A DNA stretch of 64,000 nucleotides from Branchiostoma floridae. Lineage: Eukaryota; Chordata; Leptocardii; Amphioxiformes; Branchiostomatidae. Below, one piece after another: positions 23,157 to 35,976 of the stretch (position 1 is its first letter; every line of letters begins with the position of its first letter). Position numbers and translations under genes: made by a program. The notes beneath the pieces are model-generated. The model was not told where the DNA came from. It saw only the letters and a list, made by a program, of their open reading frames with translations, and searched no databases. Location of the stretch: assembly GCF_000003815.2 (NCBI RefSeq), contig NC_049981.1, positions 18,874,585 to 18,938,584 on the forward strand. Direction: 5' to 3'.

Positions 23157-25040
23157 CTCTTATATCTGCTATCTCTGGTTTCTGCCACCTTTCTTCCCAC
23201 TGTTGCATCTTCCTGCTGAACTCCTCTGACATCCCTGGACTCAAGCTGTCTTTTTCTGGTGGTGCTTTTGCAGAGTCCTGGGCTTCCTTAGATGTTGCAC
23301 CATTTTCCTTGTTTTCTACTGATTTCTGCACCACCTCCTCAGTTTTGGGCTGGTCTCCATTTTGAGAACCACTCTTGTTTTTGCTAATATTGCCCTTTGC
23401 CGAAGTTGTCTCCTGTTGTAAAATAACAGGTGAAGTTTCATTTTTCTTCCCGTCAAGTTCAATATCATCTTTAGAGTAGGTTTTTCTGAATTTTCCCGGA
23501 CTAGGAGTCTCGCTGTGCCATCGGTCTCCAGGGTTGTACATCGAACGAGACCTTGCCTGGCGTACTTTTAAGTCCCTCCGCCTGACAAACACAGACCGTG
23601 ACCTTCCATCTTTGGGGGTGTCAGGGGCACTCCCTCCATCGGCACTCTCCTTTCGTTGCCGTCTCTTGATGCTCTCCTTTCTCTGAAGCAGCGCACTTCG
23701 CACCTTACCCCACGGGGAAGTCTTCCTATGTCTGGCATCCTCACCTTCAGGACAGTCTTGGCCCCCAGAAGACATGGCTGATGCTTCTAAGACTTTGGCA
23801 CTTGCATCAGGCAGAGGCAGGGACACTCGACCAAGTTTACGTCTCCTTTCTGGAGGAGAAACCGTCTTCTCACCAGGTTCGGAGTGCTTTCCTGCCTGTG
23901 GCACCTGCACCGAACTGGCAGGCTTGTTCAACTCAAACTTCTTCTTCCGCAGAGGATCCGTGTGTACCGTCACCGAGGTGTTGTTGACAGACAGTAGTTG
24001 TCTATGCCGTTCTGCAGTGCCATGTGCAGATGCATCATCAGACAGATGTGCACATCCACTGTCCACAGACTTTGTATCGGAAACCTCTCCGGATGGACTC
24101 TCGTGCTGTCTAGTCTTTTCTGGCCTGGAGACCCTTCGTCTACTTTCTAACTGCTTTTCATGCTCACTCTCGCTCTCACCTTTGTCACTGTTCTTGTCTG
24201 GTACAAAAACAGACCTCCTGTTTTGGACAGCTCCCTTTAGCTTGTCCCATCGCTCTTTCAGGCCCTTCATTCCCATTTCCCCCAACCGTAGCTCACGAAA
24301 TGCCTCCCTATCTAACACAACACCAACAGACTTGCTCCTCTCCCGCTTCTTGGCGTTTCTGATATAACCCAACTTCCGCCTGGTCGGCCCATCTTCTCTG
24401 CTGGCCCTCTTCTCTTCTCTTGCTAACAGTTTATTCTCATCTGTGTTGGAGGACGTCTGAGGCTCAGACTGTTTGGACTTGGAAACGTTGGAGCTCTGTG
24501 GCTTAGTCTGAATGTTTATTTTCTTTACAGATGGTTTAGGCCTCCGGGCCCCACATTGACAGGTCAGAGCCAGAACCTCACTCCTCATTTTATACATTCG
24601 GTTCATGTCCTCAAGGAAGGAAATCCTTTTCTTCAGCTTACCATTCTGCTCTTTGATAACTGCAATCTGCTCCATAATCTTGATAAGCTGTTCTAGGTGA
24701 CCCAAGGCGTAACTCTGCTGTTGAGCTGAGCTGACAGTTTTCGACCTTCCTGACTTTGCTTTCCTTTTGCTAAGTCTTGACATCCGCTGGTGTGTTCGTG
24801 ACATTTCCTCCATATACGTCTCAAACGAGACCGAAAACTTGTCAACATTCTCTGAAGTGTCATCCTCTGCTGTTGATGGTTCGTCGCCTGTCGCTACCCC
24901 GTCACCCCCGGCTTCGGACCCTCCCTCCGTATCCTCTGATCTCATCTCCGCAATCTTGGCTGCAAACTTCGACTCCGGCATACTGTGGCTTTTCAATAGC
25001 ACCTTCTTCCCGGGTTTGGGGCTTTTCCCCTCCATGTTTC
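23157..25040 (-). CDS. Gene A, exon 2: large N-terminal exon
   Basis: 1,884 nt with acceptor TTTTCCAG|GAAACATGG and donor AAGAG|GTAAGC (phase 1 out). It holds an ATG at 25035 (MEGKSPKPGKK) that could be the start if exon 1 is not used; read from exon 1 the same frame is entered through Gly-Asn-Met. It encodes about 627 residues: an acidic/Ser segment, a coiled coil (YALGHLEQLIKIMEQIAVIK, then KLKKRISFLEDMNRMYKM), a CQCGARR motif, then a long basic Ser/Arg-rich disordered part with many Arg-x-x-Ser sites (for example RRRVSRPEK, RRSVFVPDK and RSVFVRRRD). It ends with SRKMQQWEERW. The family is not recognised. A role as a cytoskeletal scaffold regulated by basophilic kinases is only inferred from composition. 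Confidence 0.92.
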
Positions 25041-26594
25041 CTGGAAAACAAACCAAAGGGGTGTTACTGTTTGATCCTTGGACAAACTGTCTACATCTTC
25101 TGCCTCTGCAAATGTCGGTTTGTTTGGGAAGGCTAAGTACAGGTTATGTACTTCCAAAGTACATAATTCCACATAGGATTCACTCACTCTTGTACTCGGG
25201 ACTGACAAAGATAGAAATTTTGAAATCAACAATTCTACAGCGCTGAATTCACAGTTCTTTACAGAGTCTCTAGTTTCTGTGTTGAAGGTCCTTTTGCAAA
25301 CATGACACACATTTACTCCTGCATCAGGCTGCGATGGTCAATATTAGCACGACCTTCAAGAGAGGAATAACTAAAATGTTTCTGAGGGAGGCTAAGGAGA
25401 ATGACAGTTTGTCTTGGCCTAGGAGATGGTTACTTTGGAAGAAGCATCCACGTACACACACTCTGGTAAAAGGTCAAACAAGTAGAAGGGCTAGTTGCTA
25501 AATGGCACATAAAATGACCAAAATAATTTTAGGATGTACTTGGCAAAATGTTTTAGTCCCCTGCCTTGACCAGAGCAGCATGATGACTCATCATAATATT
25601 ACAAAAGAACAAAAAAGGCAATGGAATACATGAAAATGTTTCAGGTCAGAAGTCAATGCTGAAATACCCAAAATGATACCTGAATCTTGGGCCTGACAGA
25701 AAACTTGTCAAAATGCATTTATACAAAGGCCGGCCACCAGGCGGCTAAAAACTATACTCCCAAATCTAGGCTGGTGTCTTTATGAAAGACACTTGTGGAT
25801 AGTGTTTTATAGAGTACTCTACCAGCCAGAATAGATGACTGGTACAAGGGTCGGCTATACACCTGGTGTCTACATGTACATGTGTTAGGTAATCTTTGCT
25901 AAGCCTTCAGTAAACCTACATCTGTGATCCAATAGTTAAGAGAATGGAGTTTGGAAAGTCTAAATATCAAATAAGAAGATACTTTGTTCAATCAAGGATC
26001 TAAAATGTATCTTTCCACCCTTGTCACATACACTGTACATGTACTCTGCCTTCTCAATTAATGATTTTACCTGTCCATTTGACTGGATAAATCAAAATTC
26101 TGCCCCACTATGTATTAAATGTAAGGAAAGTAAAATGAGCTTAAACTTTGCGCACTTTTCAGAAGCTAGAGTCTACAATATGATACCATACTATCTAACA
26201 GGGAAAACACAACAAGAACACTTGTCAGTCCTACTGGTACCACATTCCTGCAAGCAGGCTACAGCTGATTTCTAGGGCAGGAGTGATCCAGTTTGTAGGT
26301 GACACTATTCTGAATGTTTACATTGACCTCATCCTACCCAACAACTATAGATCAATACCTCAGGCCAGTGTATAAACTGAGTAACTAAACAGACAAGAAA
26401 ACATGAGGAAGGAGACGCTACTTGTAAGGAAAAGGGACATCTGTACCTGTAGCATATATCCTGGCACCCCTGGGCACAAGGCAGGGCCAAATGAGAGCAG
26501 GGTGTGAGTAAACAGGGCCATGTGGTATTAATAGGTTTGTTTGTTGAGACTCAAAATCTACTGGTCAGCAGATCCCCACTCTACGCTGGTTGAC

Positions 26595-26780
26595 TACCCT
26601 GGGAGCCAGACAGGACCAGGTTACTATAGCTAGCGAGTTTTGTTCGGGGACCCAAGGCAGTCAGCCCGCAGATCTCACATTAGTGCTCTGGGGGAGTTTA
26701 AGCCTGAAGGAGTTATCGTTACCCTTTAGAAGGGTAGATAAACTGTCCTAGATGCCTGATTCCGGCTGGCTCCCAGGGTA
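26595..26780. mobile_element. 186-bp hAT-like MITE, TACCCTGGGAGCCAG ends
   Basis: 15-bp perfect inverted ends TACCCTGGGAGCCAG are flanked by the 8-bp direct repeat TGGTTGAC at 26587-26594 and 26781-26788. An 8-bp duplication fits the hAT superfamily. It is non-coding. Confidence 0.85.
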
Positions 26781-28383
26781 TGGTTGACCTGCTCTAACTC
26801 TGACCACTGCCACATGGTTCATACATAACAATTGTAACTTTAAATGTTTCAAAGGAGTTGCACAGTGTAATATAATACATGTGCCTCTAGTACAGGATAG
26901 ATAATGCTAAATAGGAAATTGAAACAGCAAAGCCATACTTGAAAATGGGACCCTCAAAGTGTCAAGCTTTGTCAATCAACTTCAAGTCCAGAACCTCTCA
27001 GGACTAAGTCCTATCTCATTGCAATAAAGCTTTCAAAAACTTATTCATTTCTGTGGATTTTATCTTTAATTCTTCCAAAATCCCAGCCACTTCTTCATTA
27101 AATGCTCCCTACAAAGGCACAAATGAACCCCAAACAGACAGTCAAGTTGAAGAGGCAGAACAAGCAGAAGGGGAGGGGCTGCTAAATCGAATTGCCCATT
27201 CCCTACATGGTTAAGCCATGTCAAACAATCACTTAAAAACACATTTACCTACATTTCAAACCTCAAGTCTTTACCCCCACTGCAAAGCTGGATTTGTTAG
27301 GTTTGTTTTGGTTCAAAAAGCCCGAGTTCAACTCCGGCATTTTAACGAGCTACAGCCAGATGATTGTCATGATGTCAGGATTGCACCCCCTCCCCTAATG
27401 GATCAGTCCATGTGCTAGTCTCGAATATGAAGGTCACTCATAGGTCAAAGCATGCCAAAGGTCACAATTTTTGGCAAGATTTTAAAAATATACATGCTTT
27501 AGTCACTCTTGCAGAAATATAGACCTTTGTGATCGAAATTTGCCCAGGGAAAAAAATTATCTAAAAGAAACAGGCTAAGGGTAGGCACTGGGCACTTTCT
27601 GCGCAGCTCCGGAAAACAACTCCCTCCCCAGAACCAATTGACAAAGCCCCCCACCCACCACATGGGAGGACAGCACAACAACCTTTCAGTCCAAACAATG
27701 TGCTACTCTTTTCTGTACCCTTTCATGGTGCTGGGCGACTATAGTGGTTTTGTTCCAACTGACTCCTGAGGAAAATTAGTACCAAAGCTTCCTTTCTTGG
27801 AGAATTCTATCAAGTCCTACCTCCTGCAAACTCAGTGTATGGGAATTATTTGCAACAGTGTATCAAACGGGATAACTTCTGTTCTGTCAAGGTTATATAA
27901 ATTTTTTATTAAATGATATATTTGAAACCATCCAGTGAAGAAGGCCAAACACACAGTAGTCAAAGGAAGAAAGTCGTCCTAACTTGACTTCACGTCAAAA
28001 CAGCTGGCTATAGATTTCTTTACATCAGTCCAAGTGCGAACTTTTCGGATAGATTTTACATTTGTTCTACCAAGGCTATCAACGGTATATATGCAGTTTA
28101 TCAGTAATGATTTCCAAGAAAATTGTGTCTCAGGTTAGGTCATCTTGAAGACATTTGGAAACTACCAACAAGTGCTGAACACACTGCCAAAGTGTCTCGA
28201 TGTAGAGCCATAAATTTACTGTAATGAGAAGTTGCCATGGCAATGGGGAGCAAACCCAGTTGGTTTCTGATTGAAGTTCCATAAACACTGACCTTGCAGG
28301 GCATGTTTCACCAGGGTGCCTGTCCAGTCTCTTACCAGCCACTGAACCACTGAAGGCTGAGGCAATTCTGGTTGAGTTTAGGT

Positions 28384-29071
28384 TAGCCTGGTAACCATTC
28401 TCAACATGCCGGCTTAGGGGTGTTTTACAGGCCCAAGTCTGGCTAAGAAATGGCCTATCACTAACACTGTTACAGCCTATGTACACCCCCCCCCACACTA
28501 ATGTGGGACCGCATAGCACAGTGGTATTGTGTTCACCTGGTGACCGAGAGGTTGCGGGATCGAATCTGCCGTGCTGCCGATCTTGTGCCCTTGGGAAATG
28601 CACTTTACACACGACTTTCCTCACTTTACTCAAGTGAAAATGAGTCGTCCCTCGGATAGGACGTTAAATGGAGGTCCCGTGTCTGGGGAGAGCCATACCC
28701 CGGGCACGTTAAAGAACCCGCCACATGTGCGATGGTGCGGTGTGAGCGGTTCAAAACCTACAGTACCTTGGCCGCACCTGGGGTAATTACTGTCGTATTC
28801 AGGTCACCTGAGTGGCGCTGAATGGCAGCTCGCTCCAGACCCTTGCGATTTAGCCCCGCCTATTGTAAGCTCCTCGCAATTCAGCCCCTGGCTGCAAAGA
28901 GTGAGTAGTCGGCCCACCCAATAACAATAACAATAATGTGAAACTTACCAACCCTGTAAAATACCTCAGCTTGCACTTATGGAAAGGGCAGGTAGGCAAC
29001 ACTCCCAGGAACATAGATCGAGATACCAGGAAGTGGGAGGTCACAATGGTGCACTTGTGGTTACCAGGCTA
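28384..29071. mobile_element. MITE with TAGCCTGGTAACC ends, split by a SINE
   Basis: The left end TAGCCTGGTAACCATTCTCA and right end TGGTTACCAGGCTA are inverted repeats. Subterminal segments match the element at 39046-39238 (for example GGCTTAGGGGTGTTTT against CAGCTTAGGGTGCTTT, and CTCACAATGG near the right end). The total length of 688 bp is explained by a nested SINE at 28506-28935; without it the element is about 250 bp. Target duplication is not clear. Confidence 0.7.
28506..28935 (+). mobile_element. tRNA-headed SINE with (AATAAC)n tail
   Basis: A-box-like TAGCACAGTGGTATT and a B-box region (GGGATCGAATC) give a polymerase III head. The body contains CTTGTGCCCTTGGGAAATGC and GGACGTTAAATGGAGGTCCC, shared with the copy at 5161. 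The tail is AATAACAATAACAATAA. The 7-bp flank TAATGTG occurs before the head and after the tail, a probable target duplication. The body resembles the deuterostome SINE core. It inserted into an older MITE. Confidence 0.85.
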
Positions 29072-29290
29072 TATCTTCCTACAAACGAGGATGAATTTCT
29101 TCTTAATTTCCCCTCTTCTCACCTAAATAGTCATTCTTGAATGCACCAGATCTGTCTTTCTTCAACTGCTGGGTTTCAGTTGCATTAGGCTCTTCAACGT
29201 TAGAGTAGACGTACAAGCAGAGAAAAGCTGTCGGTATATTTCAATACAGGACCAACAATTACCTTGGAACAGAAACTGTTCACTTGGTTA

Positions 29291-29793
29291 GGCCACAGCA
29301 AGTAAATTTTATGGATGACATCCGCGCGCTCATTAATTTTCGCCCGATTTCAGAAAAAAAAACAAGAATTTTTTTCTTCTTCAGGGAAGGCCGGATAGAC
29401 GAAAATGGGTAAAGGTTGTCTTGTAACCTAATAACTGAATGTAGAATTGACACTAGAGACTCTAGCATTGACTGTAGTTGCAGAGGTGCAACTTGATGGA
29501 TAGTTGTAAAAGTGGCACAACTATGAAAGCTATGAGTGTAGTTGCCAACATGTTTAATGATACCAGTCTACCACACAAGTGTCACTTTAACTACACTGGT
29601 GCACTTCTTAAATACAGGAATGAATGCCTTGTTGGCTGTGATGCCATATTTTGTCACTTCAAGTCTTGTTACAACGTCTATTTTGAAAATTTGCCATCTT
29701 GTTTTTTTTACCCATCTTGTTTTTTTTTCGCCCTATCTCATTATTTTTGCAGTCTGCAGAGGATGTCATCCATAAAATTTACTTGCTGTGGCC
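29291..29793. mobile_element. Harbinger-like element, 33-bp perfect inverted ends
   Basis: Both ends read GGCCACAGCAAGTAAATTTT inward and stay identical for 33 bp. They are flanked by TTA on both sides, the 3-bp TWA duplication typical of PIF/Harbinger. It is 503 bp with no transposase. The perfect arms suggest fairly recent activity or conversion between arms. Short peptides predicted from the two arms are the same sequence on opposite strands, a hallmark of the inverted repeat rather than of genes. Confidence 0.85.
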
Positions 29794-32700
29794 TTAGACT
29801 TGCATGTATTTTAGGCTCGCACAAATCGTAATGGAATAATCCTTGGTTTGAATCCAGCTTTTGCACATGTCTGTGATTCTAAACATACACCTTATAGTAC
29901 ATGATTTCTGTCTACTCTGTATCCTACATTATAGCATACAGTTTTTTCCTGTCCAAAGTGTGGTCTTTGACATAAAATGTTTTTGATTCACAAAGCTCAA
30001 CTTTGACAGTCTTACTCTTAAAATTGAAATCTAAATGTTAGAATATTTGATTACAAAGATGTACAAAGAATTTGTTAGGCCTGACTGATCAGGCCCAAGT
30101 CAGTAATGAAATGTTGCCTGTGAAATTGAGTTAATGTTGTTAGCAGATGGATTTATACACTGCAGCTTAAATGCCTAAAGATGTGGGCAGTCCCATGAAT
30201 CTGTCAGGTAAGAGAAACAAGACTGGTGTCAGGAGAATAGGTGGGGTGTAATAGGGCTGCCTGAAACAATGCACATGTTTCATGGCTCCAATTACTACAA
30301 CCCACAGCTGACAGTTGCACTTTCCTCCCAGCTGTGTTGAGAAGGACCAGCCAATGTTGTTTGGTATGTTGAACTTCAAAGTACCTGAAATAAGACCATG
30401 CATGCTTCTGGAATACACAGGGTGGTAGCGACAAATGACTATGAAAGGGTCTTAAGTTAGCTTTGAATTCCAATCCTTGCTTACTGTACATATGATAGCT
30501 AATGTTACATGTCACTAATGTGACTTCTAAGTGAAAATATTCATGACATCTATTTGTATATATATAAATATAGCATATACCTTTTGTACCTAGCCTTAGT
30601 AACCTAGGCGGTATACTGGAAGGACAAGTAGCTATGTTTTCATCATAAACCATTGACAGGTACTCCTGAAGAAAATACCTGCACTACTTTACAACCCACT
30701 TCTGGCACTCAACACCCACACTTGATAAGATAATACTGAAGCTGGCAACAACAATCTTTGAAACACGTCACAATCACGGTTGAAATAGTAGAAATGGCTA
30801 GGCCAGTTTATGATTAGCATATACAGACACAGGAGCTTGTTTCACCCTACTATATGTAGGAATCATACATGTTTTCAATGAACACACCAATACATCATGT
30901 CACCCTTTACTGAAAGACCTACTCACATGTTCCGCAGCTCCAAGGCTAACACACTCCATCTGGAGTACAAAGTACATTTAACTCGTTGGAGAAACCTTAA
31001 AAAGCCTTAAGTCTGTCATTTCTTGGAAACAAACTTTAATCCTTGTAAATGCTGGTCCAAAGGAAGGAGTCTGGTAGTACAAATACCAGTCTGCTACTCC
31101 CAGCAGGCCCTGTTGTTACAGATGGCTGGCTTCACTTTCAACTGGCTCAGAAACTCATACATCACAGGAAGGCTGGCTTCCATGTTGGTGTCTCTACCTA
31201 CCTGCATTTTATTATCACAGGGACAAGGTCATACCTAGGGTCAGGATTCTACCACTGGGAAGTCGGCAACCATTTCTGCTATCAGGTTTGCTGTGTGGGC
31301 TCCAGGACTTGCCCCTGGATGGAACTAGTTGGAAGGGGACAAGTGAGATTTGATATTGACTGTGGGCTATGGCAGTGCCCTCTACAAAGATCTTTAAAAG
31401 TTTAAATGAAATATTGGTTACTGGTTACCTTCTGTATGACAGCCATATACATTGTATGCCATGGGTGGAGGCAGAGCCATGGTGCAAAGTTAAGTTTCCT
31501 TCAAACGTGCCATTCAACATGAAAATTCATTAGTGAGGAACTAAACTCCTGCATTTGCATGTTAAACCCCTTAGCTCAAGGACTACAGCCAAATATACTA
31601 ATAAAGCAAAGCCGTCACTTCCCTGCTGGGAAAAATTCTACCTTTGTTCCTTGTGCAAGCAACATACAACTTGGAGGTTTACCTCACTCTTGCTGTTGGG
31701 CCATGGCTTCACCAGGCAGACGACTGAGGAAAGTTTGTCGGAAAAAGATTACTGTGATCCTACATGTATGTAGGTCAAGTGTTATAATTAGCAATGGCAT
31801 ATAGGACAAAGGGCCATACCTGGAGTTTGGAATGTGGCCTTTTCTGACCCCTCTGCCATTAAAGTTTGCTCCCGCCTGCTTACAGCCAACATACATCTCC
31901 AGACTAAATTGGTGCTAAAGGACCCAGGTACGTGACCCCTGACCTCCCCCCAGCCATCTGTGAGCCTTATGTTGCTCTGGGCCAGGACCTATCATTTCCC
32001 ATCAGGATCAGCCTTACAACCCTGTGTGCTGCTGATAAGAGCAACATTTGGACTGACCACAGATTCTCAGGAAGAGAATTCTACACTGTAGCATGCAATT
32101 ACTCTCCAAGCAGAGCTTTAAGGCTCCAGCTGTATTTGAATGTCTTTTTAGGCATTTTTGTTGGGTTTTCAGATTTCTTTTTGTCAGATAGGACAGATAG
32201 GACAAAAATGCTTAAAAAGACATCAGCTGCCATCTGAAACCCTTGGGGAGTACCATCCAGTAGGATCATCAGCCAAACATGTGAGCTGTAGCTAAGACAT
32301 GTATAGTGTTACCTTTGTGATTTACCTGCATCATACTCTACTCTACTCTACTCTTATAATAGCAACTACTCTACTCTATAGCAACTAATCTCCGCCTTCC
32401 GCCTTGACTCCCTTAGCCGGTTATACTCCTTGGCCAGTTTTGACTATCTCATGGCACTGTAGGATCTGCTTGGAGACTAATACAAACATTGCTTGCAGTT
32501 GAAACATGGGATAAGAAAACAAACATTGTGTCCATGTAGCATGACATGACAACTTAAGAAATCACATATTCTTGACTTTTCTCACCCTATCACTGCAACA
32601 ACAGATACTTGTGTAGTGGATGAATGGTGACAAAGGGCCATACTATGCCTCCATACTTCACTATAAATCTGACCTGACACTGAGGATGGTGGAGATCCAG

Positions 32701-34449
32701 CTCAAGACAGCAGGCATCTGAGGCATGTGGAATGATTTATGTGAATAAGAAGTAAGGGACATGTTAGAAAAACGAGGGTGTTTCTAATCAAATATTTGCC
32801 TACTGCTTGACAGCTTCAAACATGACAACCTGTACTAACCAGGGTGGCAGGATGGAACGGTTTGGGGACGTTCAAGGTTAGCAGTAGTCGAAGTCATTGG
32901 AAAGGTGGGGAAAGAGTGATGCAAAATCTCCCAAGACATCTTTTATATAAAGGCTGAGTAGGATATTTCAGTACAATCTATATTGAATTGACATACAGGT
33001 GATGGCAGCAGGCAAAGTCATAACTATTCCTAAAAAAAGGCAGACTGGGAAAGGCAGGACACTTCAAACATCAGCAGACAGGTCATATTTGATAATCTTC
33101 TTTTCACAACTTTTTAGGTGGCAAAATAAAACTTCTGGATCCACGGAACTTGACCAGATGTGGCGGGCTGCAGAGAGTACACAGACCTCTCTATACCATG
33201 CTACAGCTCAAACACCTTACCATGTGATCCTGTATATCTTATCTATGTTTATTACAGCAATAACCATAAAGGAAACTGCAGAGTAAACTCAACTGTGGTA
33301 TCAACATTTCTGACCCCAGGACTTTGGTACAGTCCTGAATAACACTGCCATACAAACAAACTGTTCCTACTGTATGCATATGACTACAAGCTGTCTGTAT
33401 TGTGACTTTGATCTCCTTCATGGTAAGGTTGTAAACCGCAAGTTCTTTGACCTGACTTGACTGTAAATAAAGCTGGTACAGAGGAAAGGTGGACAAATGC
33501 TGTAGAATACAAAATCATAAAAAGCTGCCATGGGGTCCAAAATGTAATCGTTTCTTTGATAGAGTAAGACCTAACCACAATACAAAATTTCAAGTCAATC
33601 CATCCATAGCTTCTTGAACTATGGTGTTCATCCAGATACAAACACTAAAAGAAAATAACCTTCTTGATGGAGGTACATTTTACTTAGTAGCACATCTAAT
33701 TGGAAGAGCAGGGGCATGGATGAAAAAAAAAACCCAGACAGAATCACCAGCAACATAAAATAATAGATGCTGCTGCACTTTGTTGCACAACAAAAGGATT
33801 TACCTGCCAATGTTCTGGTAATCTCTTTACCTTCCTTACAGGACAACAATGACTGGTTACAATGAAGGACAGTCCAGCTAACATAGGGGTTCCCTGTAAA
33901 CTCCTTGGTTATAGCATGCGCAGTTGTTATTGAAGGAAGGGTACAGGTGGGAAACCTTCTGATTGATGATAGCTTATCTTTCTCCTGACAAGGTGGAGGC
34001 AGTCACCAAGGGAAACTATGCCTCCAGCATGGACAGCTCAGTCCTTCAATCTCCAGACCTTCGATAACCCAGATGTACATCAGTACCACACGTGTATGTA
34101 GTATAACCCTGAACTTGAAATATGAGGCTGATTAACTGTTACAGCAGGGAGCTGCAGGATGTACTTTGGGACAGGTGGGCAAAACAAGCTTCTAGACCAG
34201 AAGGAAGATCTTTGTTACTTTGTGAGGTGTAAGGCCATACTGCTTTGATTATATGGATGATATCCTCTGGGCACCCCAAAACTGATGCTGACAATGAAAT
34301 CTAAACTGCTGTTCTTTTGCATCAACCTACTCATTTGATTCATTTCGATACCCATCATCCCTATTCTTTGACCTTGGAAATTTCATTCTATAACATTAGT
34401 ATCCATTTTTTTATATTTCTGTTAGGAATTCACAGCATACTTGTGCTCA

Positions 34450-34459
34450 TTATGCAGCT

Positions 34460-34498
<39 letters not shown>

Positions 34499-35976
34499 CA
34501 AACTTTATTAACATTTACATAACAATACATTCACATAACAATCAGATAACATTATAATACATAAAAGTAGTTGTGATCAGACTGTGTCACCTTACAAGGC
34601 TATTTCTATACTATTATTTACCCTGTTCTTAAAATGCGCAAAGTTTGGTTTCATGTTTTTCACATAACATAGGTATATACAGTATTTCGCCAAGAGAATA
34701 TAATATATAAGTGTGGTACTGGCAGTACGATGACAGCATACACCATACACAATCAAATTTTCATCCAGCACTATATCTTGGTTTTCGTAGCTCCTCCACC
34801 AAAGACAGAATTGCTTCCAAAAAATTTTAACCTCTTTGCAGTACACAAATAAATGTACTATGGTATGTTTTTCCTTACAGTTATTGCATCGGTCGGTTTT
34901 TACTAGATTTGTTTTTTTTAACCAGCTGTTTGTAGGTAGGAAATGGTGAATTATCTTGTACTGAAAATATTGTAAATTGGTTTCTTTAGTGACAATAAAG
35001 GCGGTAGTATAAACTTTCTCGATGTTGTCTTTGCCAATTTTTCGTATGATTTCGTTTTCTCTAGTGGGTGGTACAACTTGTTTTTCTATAAGGGTATCGT
35101 ATATCTGCTTACATGTTGTTGTGAGGGGATGGATTCTCTCCGTGTATTCAATGATAGTTTTAGAGGCGCACTTTTTTCCATTGTTTTTTATATTATCTTT
35201 CCAATTTTTTGGTATTGCCGCTTTTATAGAATTGTAATTCAATATTTGTCTTGAATCCATGGTCAAACCATATAAATTGTGTAGGTCTTTGTTTGTAAGA
35301 AAAGATCCATCCTCGTACAACAAATCATTCAGATAGATAATTCCGGCATCTATCCAGATTTTGTAAAATATCGGTGTATTCTTTACTAAAATAAATCTAT
35401 TGTTCCACAAAACTTGCGAACATATTTGTCTGTGTGTTTTGGGTTCGTATCCTATCACTTCTTCCCAAGCAACTAAAACATCTTTGTAAAATAGGGGCAT
35501 GTCGTTAAGATCTAACTGAGAAGTAGCGTAATTGCATCGGAAAATCAAGAAACCTCCCCATCTTGCAAACAAGTGCTCTTTTTCTTTTGATGGGTCCATT
35601 ACAAATCTTTTAATCCATATGGCTTTTAAGGCCTTGTTCATTACATTAAAATCGATCATTTTAAGTCCACCTTGACATTTTTTGCCAATCAGAGTTTTCA
35701 TTTTTACTTTTGGAGGTTTCTCTCGCCAGATATACTTGAATATGTATTCGTTTACTTGTTTTACAAATTGGGGAGGGACATGCATGACTGAACAAATATA
35801 GATCAACTTAGAGATGCCGATGGTTTTCACAATCAATATCCGACCAATCAAGGTCAAGTTTCGTTGTTTCCATATGCTGCACGCTTGTACCATTTTTGTA
35901 TAATTCTTATCAAGGTCTTCCTTATAGCATCTATGTCTGTCATGGCCAAAGTGCGCGCATTTTATGCAGCTTCTTT
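34450..35976 (-). mobile_element. 5'-truncated L1/Tx1-type LINE with 15-bp target duplication
   Basis: A 15-bp direct repeat TTATGCAGCTTCTTT lies at 34450-34464 and 35962-35976. Between them, on the minus strand, is a LINE 3' part that ends in a poly(A) tract (poly-T at about 34462-34498 on the plus strand). The insertion proper is about 34465-35961 and keeps only the region downstream of the reverse transcriptase core. Perfect target duplication, a long uninterrupted tail and an intact frame point to a recent insertion. It sits in the sense direction in the predicted first intron of gene A. Confidence 0.93.
34592..35961 (-). pseudogene. LINE ORF2 C-terminal fragment
   Basis: The open frame covers the post-reverse-transcriptase region of an L1/Tx1-type ORF2. 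It shows the typical WKQRNLTLIGRILIVK segment, then YIFKYIWREKPPKVK, the CQGGLKMIDF motif, and near the C-terminus a Cys/His cluster C-x2-C-x7-H-x4-C (CNNCKEKHTIVHLFVYC), ending at a stop at 34592. The endonuclease and catalytic RT motifs are missing because of 5' truncation. The frame continues about 37 codons into host DNA beyond 35961, so the longest ORF (to 36073) is a host-LINE chimera by chance. It is not expected to be functional. Confidence 0.9.

Noticed and set aside
23774-24367. 197-codon plus-strand ORF
   Set aside because: Antisense shadow of gene A exon 2; Ser/Leu/Phe composition is the complement of its Arg/Lys/Ser-rich coding strand.
28506-28580. tRNA gene
   Set aside because: A- and B-box-like sequences are present, but no cloverleaf could be drawn by eye, and they lead a SINE body with a tail.
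29280-29831. Two ORFs sharing MSSIKFTCCGL
   Set aside because: The shared peptide comes from the two arms of the Harbinger-like inverted repeat, not from a gene family.
31023-31405. 118-codon plus-strand ORF
   Set aside because: No splice-bounded structure, no domain and overlapping alternatives in other frames; treated as chance ORF in the intron.
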